DNA of 64,000 nt. Origin: Saccharina japonica. Lineage: Eukaryota; Sar; Phaeophyceae; Laminariales; Laminariaceae. Location of the stretch: NCBI GenBank assembly GCA_008828725.1, contig MEHQ01002062.1:62001-126000 (forward strand). Direction: 5' to 3'. This document shows positions 25,701 through 32,333 of this stretch, piece by piece. The notes under the pieces were generated by a model. It was not told the origin of the DNA and made no database searches. It saw only the letters and a list, made by a program, of their open reading frames with translations. How positions within the stretch are numbered: the stretch's first letter is position 1; every line of letters starts with the position of its first letter. The translations under genes and the position numbers were made by a program.

Positions 25701-28072
25701 ATTGTCAAGACATCTTAAAATACGAGCCTCCGAATCACACGATGTTTTACGGGTAGACGTCCTCAACCCAGGAACTCGGTCAGAGTGAGGAATGGTTTCG
25801 GGCTGAAATTGTCTCAACCTCAATACCTGCAGGAGACCGGCTGCGAGCTTACGACCCGTTAGCCACACAATAGATATCTGTCGTCTAGAGATATTCATGA
25901 CTGTAACTGAAAACCTGCCGAACATCGTCGCAACGCCATTCATAATATCTTCCACTCTGAATACACAGGATGCACGCTACGATAGTGATGCACGTAATGA
26001 GTCATTTCTACGACAACAGTGGTGCCTTGCAGGAGTCATCCCACGGTAGGGGACCAGCAGGATTTTCTGAGCTCCTCACATGAGGAGCTCAATATCTCAC
26101 CCGAACCATAACTTCGGAAACATTCGCTCGCGCAACGCGATCAAGCCTTCCGATGCGTTAGTCCAAAAACAAGTATACCAGTGAAATAATAATAGTATCC
26201 GGTGGTTACTCACGTGAGGAGCACAACCGGTCAGAAAATATTGAGCCTAAATGAGGTACCCCTACCGTGGGATTGCTGGCAGGGGTGGCGCCTTGATTTA
26301 TGTGGCTCCTCGCTTAAGGAGCTCGATATCTCTCCCCCAAAACCGAGTTTTGTGTATTAAAGGTTTACGCCTTAACCTGATAAACAATACCATGGACTAC
26401 GAGGTCTAACTTCGAAAATAAATTTAGAAACAACACAAAACGATCTCGGTTGTACAGTATTTCCTTCGTTGAAAAAGCCGATCAGGGATAAACATTTTCC
26501 CCATAAGGCAAAAACGTGCTACCCCCTATCGTAACATGCCTCCACCGTAGTATTCTCTATATAATCTCGTCCATGGGATTATTCATCTCGGGAAACTGTG
26601 TCGTCAATTTTTGGCGTGAGCTCAGGGAGAACTCTCCTCAAAGTGAGGAAGGAGCGCCCCGGGAATATATATAGAGTAGAGATCCCCCTGTTACGATAGA
26701 GGTGCACCTGCATACAGTACATTTTCTGAGGGTGGTCACATGAGGAGCTTTATACCTGCAGTAGCCTGCACATTGATTGTGGAGGAAAACAAAAGTGCCA
26801 CCCGATGAACACCCCCATGGCCTGAGTATAAAAGAAAACAATGTTGCAACACAAGAATGGTTGATAGTCCGACGATATCGGGTTGAGGAGCCCATTCATT
26901 CAGAAAGCGTTCTTAGGTAAAAAAGACACATGCTACGATGATAGAGGTGCACCACGTGTTTTCTGGGCTTCTCACTTAAGGAGGGTCATACCTCACCGAA
27001 AAAATGATTTTGGAGGAAAATAAAAGTGCTTCCGGATGAGAAATATCCTGACCAAAGTATACTCTGAATCAGTATTCGTCACAACACCGAAAGCCCGAAT
27101 AATTTGGGTTAAGGGGCCCGATCGTTCCGAAAACGATTCAGCCAAAAAGCGCTACCTCTACCGTAGCACGCGTCAAAAGCACTACCTCTATCGTAGAACG
27201 CGTCCACGCGTAGCAGTTGTCTTTGTAGATCGATCTCTAAAGATGTAAGTAGTCGGCAGGGGAACACGTCGTGGTGACTCAAGACAGTCACTAACACAGA
27301 AACTCGTCTCTTGTATTATTATCGAGCTGTCGAGCTGGCTCGGCCCAAACATCGAGTGACATCGAGCGGTTCCTAAAACATCCCGATGTCCCATATTCCA
27401 CTACATGAATTCCTACCAAGCATGTGGAACTCCTACTATACGATGGATCTTATGCGTTGTGTTGCTGAGCTTGCAACCAACAGTCTTACCTTCGACGCAA
27501 AACCCTTCGCAGATCGCGGCCGGGGGAGCCTCGCACGCCGCTCCGAAGACGTCGCACATTGCGTTCAACGAGTCCTGGCCGTCGTCCGTGAACTTCTCGA
27601 AGAGGTTGTCCCTAACGAAGCACACGTCGTCTAGGCTGACGCTGCACAGCGTCTCGACCGCAGCCTCGCAGTCGGAGCATTCGAGCCAATAGAGGCGGCG
27701 GTGGAAGCCAACAGTCTTGGCAGGCGTTATTTCGTCGGTGGAAACGAGCATCCGATTCCCGGTTTCGGATTCCGGTGAATCTGACTCGGTCGTTTCCTCG
27801 TCCATCTGATCCTCCCCCGTGAAAAAAAAGTACCTCGTGGAGCCGACCTTGAGCGAGACGATGCGCCCCGTGTCGCTGAACTTGTAGGCCGAGAACACGT
27901 CGTCCAGCTTGAATGACACACGGTAAGGATTAACGCTGCCCTCGAACAAGTCGATGGAGAAGGTTATGTCGTCCTCTGTAACGGTAAGCCCCGTGTAGGC
28001 TGCGTTCGTGACGGCGGCGCCGGCTATCAGCGAGAGCAGGAGGCAGCCTTGCGCGACGCGAGACTGCCGCAT
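4587..28072 (-). CDS. Secreted leishmanolysin-like (M8) zinc metalloprotease with EPTA-repeat linker and EGF domain, 9 exons
   Basis: Spliced gene; exons 27490-28072, 22992-23873, 18061-18186, 16037-16121, 12972-13238, 11527-11669, 7800-7867, 7154-7222 and 4587-4703. They sum to 2340 nt, giving 779 residues plus stop. All introns are GT-AG and the phases match at each join. Residues 1-24 form a signal peptide. Residues 25-194 are an N-terminal domain with eight Cys at 132-192. Residues 195-489 are tandem EPTA. Residues 490-530 are EGF-like with six Cys. The protease follows from about 532: HEMGH at 639-643 (zinc His, catalytic Glu640), third ligand His701 in GHF, and Met712 in ELM. The His-to-Met spacing of 11 matches leishmanolysin. 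The family cleaves peptide bonds with one zinc ion; the signal peptide implies secretion or the cell surface. Substrate unknown. The M8 Cys-rich C-terminal domain is absent. The last junction is the least certain. An earlier in-frame ATG at 28099 is less likely, because the second Met gives a clean signal peptide. Confidence 0.88.
5184..5284. mobile_element. Family C foldback element
   Basis: Termini GGCCATAGTAAATAGGACC and its inverse TTTACTATGGTCCCCC enclose an AT-rich core (AAACATTGTT, GTAAATATATAGG). About 100 bp, palindromic, non-coding, in intron 8. Confidence 0.8.
6043..6745. repeat. Three direct copies of an L repeat, split by a family A insertion
   Basis: Copies at 6043-6263, 6505-6602 and 6604-6745 share AGTGATNTCACGCTCTT, a CCCNNGGGTAGNATTNA box and a tract ending near AAAAATGA. 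The family A element 6264-6504 lies between copies 1 and 2. All are in intron 8; 5285-6042 shows nothing recognisable. Confidence 0.65.
6264..6504 (+). mobile_element. Family A transposon
   Basis: Complete ~241-bp copy in intron 8. Left end ACGCGTGCTACGGTAGAGGT, subterminal CTCCTTAACCC and GAGGAGCTCA, right end CTCTATCGTAGCATGCATC. Confidence 0.85.
6790..7039 (-). mobile_element. Family A transposon
   Basis: Complete reverse copy in intron 8, ending 115 bp upstream of exon 8's donor. Right terminus GTAGCACGCGTC. Confidence 0.85.
7154..7222 (-). CDS. Protease gene exon 8
   Basis: 69-nt exon of 23 whole codons, phase 0 at both ends, encoding LSKMTAAVLDDTDYTVD. This fits the LSxxTxAxLxDxGYxVD helix after the Met-turn in this family. 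The acceptor is GCTCTGCAG, the donor GTAAGC. Confidence 0.85.
7647..7677. repeat. (AGT)n microsatellite
   Basis: About ten AGT units in the 577-bp intron 7, the only intron without a recognisable transposon. Confidence 0.9.
7800..7867 (-). CDS. Protease gene exon 7: third zinc ligand and Met-turn
   Basis: 68-nt exon encoding TACGHFDEDIFTDELMTGFV. His701 is the third zinc ligand and Met712 the Met-turn methionine of metzincins. The acceptor is ACTCCTCGCAG, the donor GTGAGT. It was too short to stand out as an ORF and was found by looking for the missing ligand between exons 6 and 8. Confidence 0.9.
7913..8166 (+). mobile_element. Family A transposon, target duplication AGTA
   Basis: In intron 6. 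Flanked by AGTA on both sides. Termini GATGCATGCTACG and GCGTGCGTC. Confidence 0.9.
8235..8311. mobile_element. Family C element interrupted by family A
   Basis: AAGACCAAACATTG to CTACTATGTGTGGTCCC. The next base starts the family A copy 8312-8560, which duplicated TCCC from the end of this element. Confidence 0.75.
8312..8560 (+). mobile_element. Family A transposon, target duplication TCCC
   Basis: Perfect termini GACGCGTGCTACGATAGAGG and TAGCATGCGTC, flanked by TCCC/TCCC, inside a family C element. Confidence 0.92.
8605..8871 (+). mobile_element. Family A transposon
   Basis: In intron 6, inside a family C element. Flanks GTAA and GGAA suggest a once-perfect 4-bp duplication. Confidence 0.85.
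8938..9182 (+). mobile_element. Family A transposon
   Basis: Complete copy. Both termini present; target duplication unclear after the local tandem duplication. Confidence 0.87.
9295..9550 (+). mobile_element. Family A transposon
   Basis: Complete copy in intron 6 with GACGCGTGCTACGGTAGAGG and TAGCATGCATC ends. Confidence 0.87.
9605..9631 (+). repeat. Interstitial telomere-like CCCTAA repeat
   Basis: About four CCCTAA units with an ambiguous base (N) at 9614, inside intron 6. A shorter run is at 22255-22271. Confidence 0.8.
9966..10041. mobile_element. Family H small foldback element
   Basis: CCTGTCCCGAAATATAA pairs with TTATATTTCGGTACAGAG around an AT-rich core. Related copies are at 29689-29769, 34694-34774, 39520-39595 and 44534-44613. 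A family A fragment follows at 10107-10185. Confidence 0.7.
10186..10954. other. Intron 6 sequence without recognised features
   Basis: The short open frames have no splice or domain support. No repeat shared with the rest of the window was seen. Confidence 0.4.
10955..11110. repeat. AT-rich low-complexity tract
   Basis: Imperfect GTAATATATA/TAGTAAATAA repeats in intron 6. Confidence 0.75.
11198..11432 (+). mobile_element. Family A transposon
   Basis: Complete but diverged copy with an internal TACTGCAGGTATAGAGC variant. A second, truncated right end (AACATGGTGAACCTCTCTAC) lies at 11472-11512, 14 bp from exon 6's donor. Confidence 0.8.
11527..11669 (-). CDS. Protease gene exon 6: insert between zinc ligands
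   Basis: 143-nt exon encoding TLWEPPF, a Cys-x2-Cys, a WNCPAA segment and a glycine-rich stretch ending LDFGA. In M8 proteases an insert of about 60 residues separates HExxH from the third zinc His; here His643 to His701 is 58. The acceptor (CCGCAAG) has a weak pyrimidine tract; the donor is GTAAGC. Confidence 0.88.
11811..11909. mobile_element. Family C foldback element
   Basis: GGGGGGTCGTTAAAATTAGGAC and the inverse TTTACTATGGTCCCCCC, in intron 5. Confidence 0.75.
12009..12050. repeat. AT dinucleotide-rich tract
   Basis: ATATA/TATAC repeats in intron 5. The remaining 12051-12627 shows only weak family A-like fragments. Confidence 0.8.
12629..12942 (+). mobile_element. Family D transposon, copy 1
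   Basis: Ends GTGCTACGATAGGGGGAGTA and CCCCCATACCGTGGCAC are inverted repeats. A 31-bp unit (GACCTAAATATAGTCTGTTC...) is tandemly duplicated at 12716-12777. The element stops about 29 bp from exon 5's donor. Confidence 0.8.
12972..13238 (-). CDS. Protease gene exon 5: catalytic HEMGH motif
   Basis: 267-nt exon carrying RWAEVITHVPC, a long beta-rich stretch, the segment FEGIMTFDIADVE and, at its 3' end, GVILHEMGHVIGI. His639 and His643 are two zinc ligands and Glu640 is the general base. The donor GTGAGA at 12971 splits the Gly codon after the motif. The splice to exon 6 gives HEMGHVIGIGTLW, a signature of leishmanolysin-like proteases. Confidence 0.93.
13584..13770 (+). mobile_element. Family A transposon, right half missing
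   Basis: GACGCGTGCTGCTGCGATAG start, CCTTAACCC box and TTGCTCATCGGGTAGCGC; truncated after CTCCCAAATCAG. In intron 4. Confidence 0.75.
13830..14361 (+). mobile_element. Family A transposon with another family A nested in it
   Basis: Outer left half 13830-13988, inner complete copy 13989-14246 (flanks TATG/TATA), outer right half to GTAGCATGCGTC at 14361. In intron 4. Confidence 0.8.
14362..15155. other. Intron 4 sequence without recognised features
   Basis: No domain, splice pair or dispersed repeat seen except short AT tracts. Confidence 0.4.
15156..15363 (+). mobile_element. Family A transposon, target duplication CTCA
   Basis: Flanked by CTCA/CTCA. The right subterminal region is internally deleted, leaving CCATCGTCGCAGGCGTC. 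Confidence 0.85.
15628..15874 (+). mobile_element. Family A transposon, target duplication AATG
   Basis: Complete copy flanked by AATG/AATG in intron 4. Confidence 0.92.
16037..16121 (-). CDS. Protease gene exon 4: start of protease domain
   Basis: 85-nt exon encoding LAEFFIVIDFIGDF then TDERREVFESAAN. The second half resembles the helix before the conserved RW seen in leishmanolysin-like proteases. The acceptor is GTTCTCGCAG, the donor GTGGGT. It accepts one leftover base from exon 3 (making Ser531) and hands two bases to exon 5 (Arg559). Confidence 0.85.
16581..16832 (-). mobile_element. Family D transposon, copy 2
   Basis: In intron 3. TTGCTACGGTAGGGGGGTCA and CCCCCCTATCGTTGCACC ends. 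Includes the palindrome CACTCGTCCGAGTG also seen in the other copies. Confidence 0.8.
16833..17890. other. Intron 3 sequence, mostly featureless
   Basis: Holds a degenerate family A-like pair of ends near 17360 and 17590 but nothing else I can support. Confidence 0.4.
17891..18041. repeat. ~24-bp minisatellite
   Basis: Six imperfect units of GTGATGTGTGCATAACGCCT plus a few bases. The array stops about 20 bp from exon 3's donor. Confidence 0.85.
18061..18186 (-). CDS. Protease gene exon 3: single EGF-like domain
   Basis: 126-nt exon with the pattern C-x4-C-x5-C-x9-C-x1-C-x8-C, including the hallmark NPCLNGGLC start and CSCAADFGGLSC end, so all six EGF cysteines are present. The acceptor is TTCGTTGTAG, the donor GTGAGC. 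The exon is phase 1 at both ends, the class 1-1 symmetry typical of shuffled extracellular modules. The calcium-binding D-x-D/N-E start is not seen, so this is probably a non-calcium EGF domain acting in adhesion or spacing next to the protease. Confidence 0.88.
18280..18779 (-). mobile_element. Family A transposon, target duplication TCAA, carrying a nested copy
   Basis: Outer copy flanked by TCAA/TCAA, in intron 2. Its far end is shortened (ACTGTTTTAGCACGCGTC). Confidence 0.88.
18453..18706 (-). mobile_element. Nested family A transposon, target duplication AACA
   Basis: Complete copy inside the outer element, flanked by AACA/AACA. Confidence 0.9.
18840..19034 (+). repeat. Dispersed repeat family E, copy 2
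   Basis: Longest copy, inside intron 2. It includes GACCAGGCAGACATTGTTAC and AAGCGCCGTGAGGCATCGG. No terminal inverted repeats or coding capacity recognised. Confidence 0.75.
19293..20116. mobile_element. Family J transposon, copy 1 (~820 bp)
   Basis: Terminal inverted repeat TATGCCAATGGGAAAGCAAA at the left, its inverse at the right. About 90% identical to 50409-51228. Minus-strand frame 19428-19730 is open here but has a stop in the other copy, so coding is unlikely. In intron 2. Confidence 0.85.
20118..20579. mobile_element. Element K with ~50-bp terminal inverted repeats
   Basis: AACAGCCGATTTTCCTCATT.. and the inverse ..AATTAGGAGAATCGGCTGTT enclose ~360 bp, including a 92-codon plus-strand frame (20206-20484) of unknown value. 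It abuts family J copy 1 and is absent from copy 2. No other copy in the window. Confidence 0.75.
20877..21148 (+). mobile_element. Family A transposon (diverged)
   Basis: Old copy with GTGCACTAAGATAGA left end and CATCGCAGCATGCGTC right end, in intron 2. Confidence 0.75.
21300..21552 (-). mobile_element. Family A transposon
   Basis: Nearly complete reverse copy; flanks AGAA/ATAA are imperfect. In intron 2. The following 21553-22698 has only a short CCCTAA run and AT tracts. Confidence 0.87.
22255..22271 (+). repeat. Short telomere-like CCCTAA repeat
   Basis: About 2.5 units of CCCTAA in intron 2. Confidence 0.6.
22699..22985 (+). mobile_element. Family A transposon abutting a splice donor, target duplication ATTC
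   Basis: The right end GGCATGCGTC at 22985 is followed by ATTCAC and then exon 2. ATTC also occurs at the left end (22695-22698), so the donor bases +3 to +6 are part of the target duplication. Confidence 0.8.
22992..23873 (-). CDS. Protease gene exon 2: (EPTA)n tandem-repeat linker
   Basis: 882-nt exon made of about 73 copies of a 12-nt unit encoding Glu-Pro-Thr-Ala, with scattered V, L, T, P, Q, S or G replacing A and a more degenerate start (TPEPAGGP). The acceptor is CTCCACAG at 23874; the donor is GTGAAT at 22991. It enters and leaves in phase 1. The exon therefore adds whole units and could be skipped without a frameshift. Pro/Thr-rich repeats of this type usually act as stiff, O-glycosylated spacers in surface proteins; that role is an inference. 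Because the period is a multiple of three, long open frames also exist in other frames and on the other strand (Ala-Val-Gly-Ser and Arg-Phe-Gly-Ser repeats). They are by-products. Confidence 0.85.
24586..24825 (+). mobile_element. Family B transposon
   Basis: GAGTAATCCCACGGTAGGGG to CCCCTACCGTGGGAC, with GTTGTGCTCCTC and GAGGAGCTCAGAAA inside. In intron 1; right terminus diverged. 23874-24585 holds no recognised feature. Confidence 0.8.
25414..25661 (-). mobile_element. Family A transposon (diverged)
   Basis: Reverse copy in intron 1 with GGCATGCTGCGGTAGAGGTG and GGTAGCACGAGTC ends. Confidence 0.75.
26033..26278 (-). mobile_element. Family B transposon, target duplication GCAG
   Basis: GAGTCATCCCACGGTAGGGG start, GGGATTGCTG end, flanked by GCAG/GCAG. 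In intron 1. Confidence 0.87.
26283..26540 (-). mobile_element. Degenerate family A transposon
   Basis: Contains GGAGCTCGATATC, CGATCAGGGATAAAC and a GTGCTACCCCCTATCGTAAC end. In intron 1. Confidence 0.55.
26681..27204 (-). mobile_element. Family A transposon carrying a nested copy
   Basis: Outer element resumes at 27175 with AAAAGCACTACCTCTATCGT after the inner copy. In intron 1, about 285 bp from exon 1. Confidence 0.85.
26925..27174 (-). mobile_element. Nested family A transposon, target duplication AAAA
   Basis: Flanked by AAAA/AAAA; interrupts the outer element's GGTAAAAAGTGC-like terminus. Confidence 0.88.
27490..28072 (-). CDS. Protease gene exon 1: signal peptide and Cys-rich N-terminal domain
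   Basis: Starts at the ATG at 28072 and ends before a GTAAGA donor at 27489, leaving one base (phase 1). The hydrophobic core LLLSLIAGAAV follows a short basic stretch, and a small-residue cleavage site lies near residue 24. An acidic Ser/Thr/Glu stretch at about 87-105 separates a first half without Cys (beyond Cys10) from a second half with eight Cys (132, 135, 143, 151, 173, 180, 188, 192), which could form four disulfides. I do not recognise the N-terminal fold. Cys spacing is loosely saposin-like, but I would not assign it. Confidence 0.85.
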
Positions 28073-28108
28073 GGTTTCAAGCTTGTAAAAAAATAACATT
28101 TAACAAGA

Positions 28109-28220
28109 ACAAATGGTCGAGCGAGTACGGTATAGGTGGTGTTAAATGCTTGTGAGAAAAATAATTAAAAACAAAAAACGGTCGAGCTACTGTAGTACGG
28201 TATAGGTGGCGTTAAATTCG
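28109..28220 (-). promoter_or_regulatory. Duplicated promoter-proximal motif upstream of the protease gene
   Basis: Two direct copies, at 28111-28152 and 28176-28220, share GGTCGAG and TACGGTATAGGTGG followed by GTTAAAT. They lie 40-150 bp upstream of the start codon, so they may be promoter elements or 5' UTR. The core TACGGTATAGGTGG resembles the family A transposon terminus (CTACGGTAGAGGT), so an old transposon end is another explanation. Confidence 0.4.
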
Positions 28221-28255
28221 TTTGCAACTAACTAACTACTGTAGTACTGCACTGT

Positions 28256-28497
28256 ACACGCGTGCTGCGATAGAGGTATACCTTATTTTGGCTATTTTGG
28301 CTGAAACGCTTTCTGAATGATCCATTAAAGGCTCCTTAACCCAAAAGCGTCGGACTTTCGTTCTTGTGTTGCAACGGTTTTCATAGTATGCATAGATCAC
28401 GGGATTGTCTATCTGGTACCACGTTCCTTTCCACAATCAGTGTTTAGACTACTGCAGGTATGGAGCTCCTCACGTGAGGGGCTCAGACAAAACATGG
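28256..28497 (+). mobile_element. Family A transposon, right end truncated
   Basis: Lies 184 bp upstream of the protease start codon. ACGCGTGCTGCGATAGAGGT start; ends at ACATGGTGA. Confidence 0.8.
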
Positions 28498-28987
28498 TGA
28501 CTCAAAATTGGAGGAAGTTCTTCTTACAGAGGGAACACAGTCACTACTAGCGGGGTGAAGGAGCAATATCGTCTTGTAGGGGCGGTGGCTTATTGACTGG
28601 TCTCGCTCATACGAGGAGCCCAGTATGTAGCCGAACCCATGCCTTCGAAAAAGTGATTTTCAAGATTTTTTCCGACCAAGATGTCTATAAGCGCTAGTCC
28701 TAACCCAAACATTGTAGACAATCGGCCGGATAGTAGTGGTCCTTCTATAGTGCCGGTTGTCCGCAATTTAGTGCCGGGGACACCGCTCGGCACAGATGGG
28801 ATTGCGCCAAGTGCAGCAGCTTGTGGGGTAGTGCCGATTGCCGGTAGTATTGGTTGACTGCTAGAGCATGCCGGACCTATAATACATGGGCCACTACTAC
28901 ACTGTTCTGCGTAACTGTGACCGATAGCTGCTCACCTGAGGACCTCCACCCCGATTGAACAACATATTGAGCCAAATCACGCAACCC
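28498..28987. other. 5' flank with diverged family B-like pieces
   Basis: Fragments such as GGGGCGGTGGCTTATT and GCTGCTCACCTGAGGACCT resemble family B interiors. No gene seen. Confidence 0.4.
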
Positions 28988-29016
28988 CTACGTGCGTAGG
29001 ATAAGCATAAGGGATA

Positions 29017-29044
29017 TTCTACTCTACTCTACTCTACTCTACTT
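29017..29044. repeat. (CTACT)n microsatellite
   Basis: About five TCTAC units at the start of copy 1, repeated at 38849-38876 in copy 2. Confidence 0.85.
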
Positions 29045-29688
29045 CAGATAATATTGCCGCTGGTGTATATACTTCGTATGAAAACAACCGCGGGGTGTCT
29101 CGTACTGCTGTACGCGGACCGATTCCGTTCAAGTAGGCACACATAAACGTTGGACTTGGTCGATGTTGGCGTTCACGTTCGGCCGGTAAGCACTCGCAAA
29201 AGAACGCGTGAATTACGACACAAGAGGGGGTATAACCACTTCGTGCACACGTTCTGCAACAAACAGTTCGGACGGGCATCATGTGGCTCATCAAACTGGG
29301 CAACTCTCTACGATGTACGAGTATATACAGTTATCTGTGGGAACGATTATCAGGGGGAAAAGTTGAAGATCGTTATGCTGCTCATTTACTTTGTGGACGG
29401 AAAACCTGATAGATTATCGTTGCAATGTCATTGATGATGTACAGCAGTGAGTGTTCGGGGTATTACCTACCTGGTACCAGGTAGGTCACTTTTGATCGGG
29501 GTAAATATGCACCTTTGGGGTAGCATTTTTAGTCCATGTTTTAACCACTCACTGCTGTCGGCACTGTTCAACTGGTGAATACCCACTACTGCTGTGTCCA
29601 AACCAGTCCAAACATGCAAGGATCGTTTGAATAAAAATAAATTTCGTGCCAACGATCCCAACATTTTGGAACAGAGTGGTATAACGCA

Positions 29689-29769
29689 CCACTCTGTCCC
29701 GGAATAAAAACAAATGTGTTTATTGAATACTAGTGTGTAAAAGGATCTTATATTTAGAGACAGAGTAGC
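29689..29769. mobile_element. Family H foldback element
   Basis: CCACTCTGTCCCGGAAT pairs with ATTTAGAGACAGAGTAG. Next to it AGAGTGGTATAACGCACCAC forms another hairpin. Duplicate at 39520-39595. Confidence 0.65.
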
Positions 29770-29952
29770 ACCAGGTATCTTTTTGGAATCTAAGTTGTGC
29801 TTCACGGTGTGATATTCGACGTGCATATAGTATATAATATGTACAATTGGCCATAAGGTTGTACATCGCGGGTGGACGCGCTCTTTATATCAACATGTTC
29901 CATGTTTGGGAGGGTGATCTATGTGAGCTCTTCACGAAGTGAAGAAGAAGCC

Positions 29953-30199
29953 GACGCATGCTACGATAGGGGTACACCATGTTTTTTCTGAGCTCCTCAC
30001 TTAAGGAGCGTCGTACCTCACCGAAAAATTGATTTTGGAGGAAAATAAACGTTCTGCCGGATGAGAAATTTCTTGGCTGAAGTATACTCTGAAACAATAT
30101 TCGTCACAAAAATGAAAGTCCGACGAATTTACATTAAGCAGCCCGATCGTTCAGAAACCGATTCAGCCGAAAAGTGCTACCTCTACCGTAGCACGCGTC
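29953..30199 (-). mobile_element. Family A transposon, target duplication AGCC
   Basis: Flanked by AGCC/AGCC; both termini intact. Duplicate at 39780-40026. Confidence 0.93.
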
Positions 30200-30233
30200 A
30201 GCCTCACAAACACTCAGGTGCGCACTCCTTACT

Positions 30234-30481
30234 GAGTCATCCCACGGTAGGGGGCGCAGCAGAATTTTCTGAGCTCCTCACATGAGGAGCTCAATATCTC
30301 ACCCGAACCATAACTTCGGAAACATTCGCTCGCGCAACGCGATCAAGCCTTCCAATGCGGTAGTTCCAACAACAAATATACCAGTGAAATAATAATAGTA
30401 TCCGGTGGTTACTCACGTGAGGAGCACAACCGGTCAGAAAATATTGGGCCTAAAAGAGGTACCCCTACCGTGGGATTGCTC
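30234..30481 (-). mobile_element. Family B transposon, target duplication TACT
   Basis: GAGTCATCCC start, GGGATTGCTC end, flanked by TACT/TACT. Duplicate at 40061-40308. Confidence 0.92.
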
Positions 30482-30583
30482 TACTGCCGCAACATGCATC
30501 AAAATAGTATGATTTCAGGTGACTATTTGTAATAGAAGTCTCCGGAGCTGAAGGGAGGAGCACGAGGATGTTTCTGAGGCTAT

Positions 30584-30641
30584 GATGGGAGATGACCCTC
30601 CAACAAAGAACTTTCGTGTTTGGGGGGTCATCTCCCATAGT
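30584..30641. other. Near-perfect 19-bp hairpin
   Basis: ATGGGAGATGACCCTCCAA pairs with TTGGGGGGTCATCTCCCAT (one G.T-type change). In copy 2 (40413-40470) the pairing is perfect. A third inverse-like piece follows. Confidence 0.7.
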
Positions 30642-31141
30642 TCTGGTTCTTTTATTTTTAGGGTCATCAGCCATAATAGTTATGAGGCGAGAACCTTCCT
30701 CGCTTATCGAGCAGGTGCCCTGAAATTGGTTTTTGAGAAGAGCTAATAAACGTGAAGCCCAACAAACAATCCCATCTGCCTATTAGATAAGAGGTATATC
30801 ACGAATATTATTGAAGCAAAAGCCGATCGGTACGTATCCCAGCAAAACTGGGCTAAGAAGCCCCCGGTCAGTCAGCATCAATCAGCCGTTTGGCGAAAAC
30901 ATGCTACCACAACTATAGTAGAACCCGTCTGCATTTAAAGTCCGGATTTGGGTGGATAGTCTCCAGGGGTAAAGTAAGGAGCCCCCAGGGAGCAGTGAGC
31001 GCACGCCTACCGTGTATCATAGCCAGCATCAATAACCGCATGCTTTCAACCGTATGAATCACATGACAGCGACGTGTGCAATAAAAATGGACGCCGTTGG
31101 TTGGATAAAGGAGGTTTTATAGCGACTATCAGCGATGTCGC

Positions 31142-31873
31142 ATGCAAACCAGATCTCCGCGCATGACAAAAGGATGGGATCAACAACTTTCACTCGCGGA
31201 AATAATTGTCGAATTGGTTACAATGATAGTGCAAACTCGTGTACAGCAGCAGTGGTTTACCCAGTTTATGGCCGTTCGGTTTAAGACCATAGTAGTAGAG
31301 ATAAGACCAGGTAAATCGGCTTGTCACGAGGAAAAAAACTACTTGGAATTAGTATCGCCAGTAGTAAATGATAAGACCATCATAGTAGAAATACGACCAC
31401 GTGATTGAGCTTTTCACGGGCTTGTCTAACAATGGTACAAACTCGTGCTTGGAGTATGGATTCCGCCCGAAGATGAGTGGACAGATCACGTAGCTGTCAT
31501 GGTCCAGGGAGGAGAAAATGCTCAGGTGCAAAAAAGTTGCGGAAAACGTATGGTAGTGAGTGCACTGAAGCTTCTACATCCAGGAAGAAATTCTACACAT
31601 GTTTCCATATACTACAATGGCTACCTCAACGTTCACAACGCATATATTACCAAATGGAGAATACCCTGTAGAGCAGTGTTTGCACGCACAACCTCTTCCA
31701 AACTTCATGTTATTGGAAAACTCAGTTGTACTCCTCGTTTGACAAATTGCCGTATAATAACCCGTATAATAAAATCAACAATATCCCGGGCTCCATACTC
31801 ATATATATTGTATAATGCCACACATGTTCGATACACACAAAGTATTCAAGTTCTTTCCGCGATATCAATATAA
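31142..31873 (+). other. Two open frames in the segmental repeat, coding doubtful
   Basis: Frames of 88 and 142 codons recur in all three copies. In the first, nearly all differences change the residue or add one (L/P, V/M, V/I, T/P, extra Q). The 142-codon frame shows one change (G/E). An internal repeat encodes TIVVEIRP twice. No family recognised. Confidence 0.25.
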
Positions 31874-32069
31874 TAATGATGGACGTGTTATCCTCAGGTT
31901 GATTCGATATCACAGGTTACCACGCCAAACGCGCGCTTGGCGGGTTTCTCCTCACCGGGTACACTTGCGATGGACCAGTTGGCACGACACGGTGGACAGA
32001 ACCCTTTCGTCCTCTTAGCGCTTAGCGCAAAATGCATAAGCAATGGACTGATTCAGCAGGGTCACCGCT

Positions 32070-32333
32070 GACACATACATGTTACGGTAGTTAGAGGTTT
32101 ACCGAGTTTTTTCTGAGCGTGGTCACCTGAGGGGCTCTATGCCTTACGCAAACACTGATTGATGATGTTCGAGGAAAAACAAAAGTGCCACACGATAAAC
32201 ATTACCATAATAACATGAACAATATTCCGACAAAAAGAATGAAAGACCGACGATTTTAAGTTGAAGGAGTTACGTCATTCAGAATCAGTTTCGCCCAAGA
32301 TGTATTGCTACCTCTATCATCGTAGCACGCGTC
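32070..32333 (-). mobile_element. Family A transposon, target duplication CGCT
   Basis: Flanked by CGCT/CGCT. Copies at 41906-42169 (complete) and 37992-38074 (cut by the N). Confidence 0.9.
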
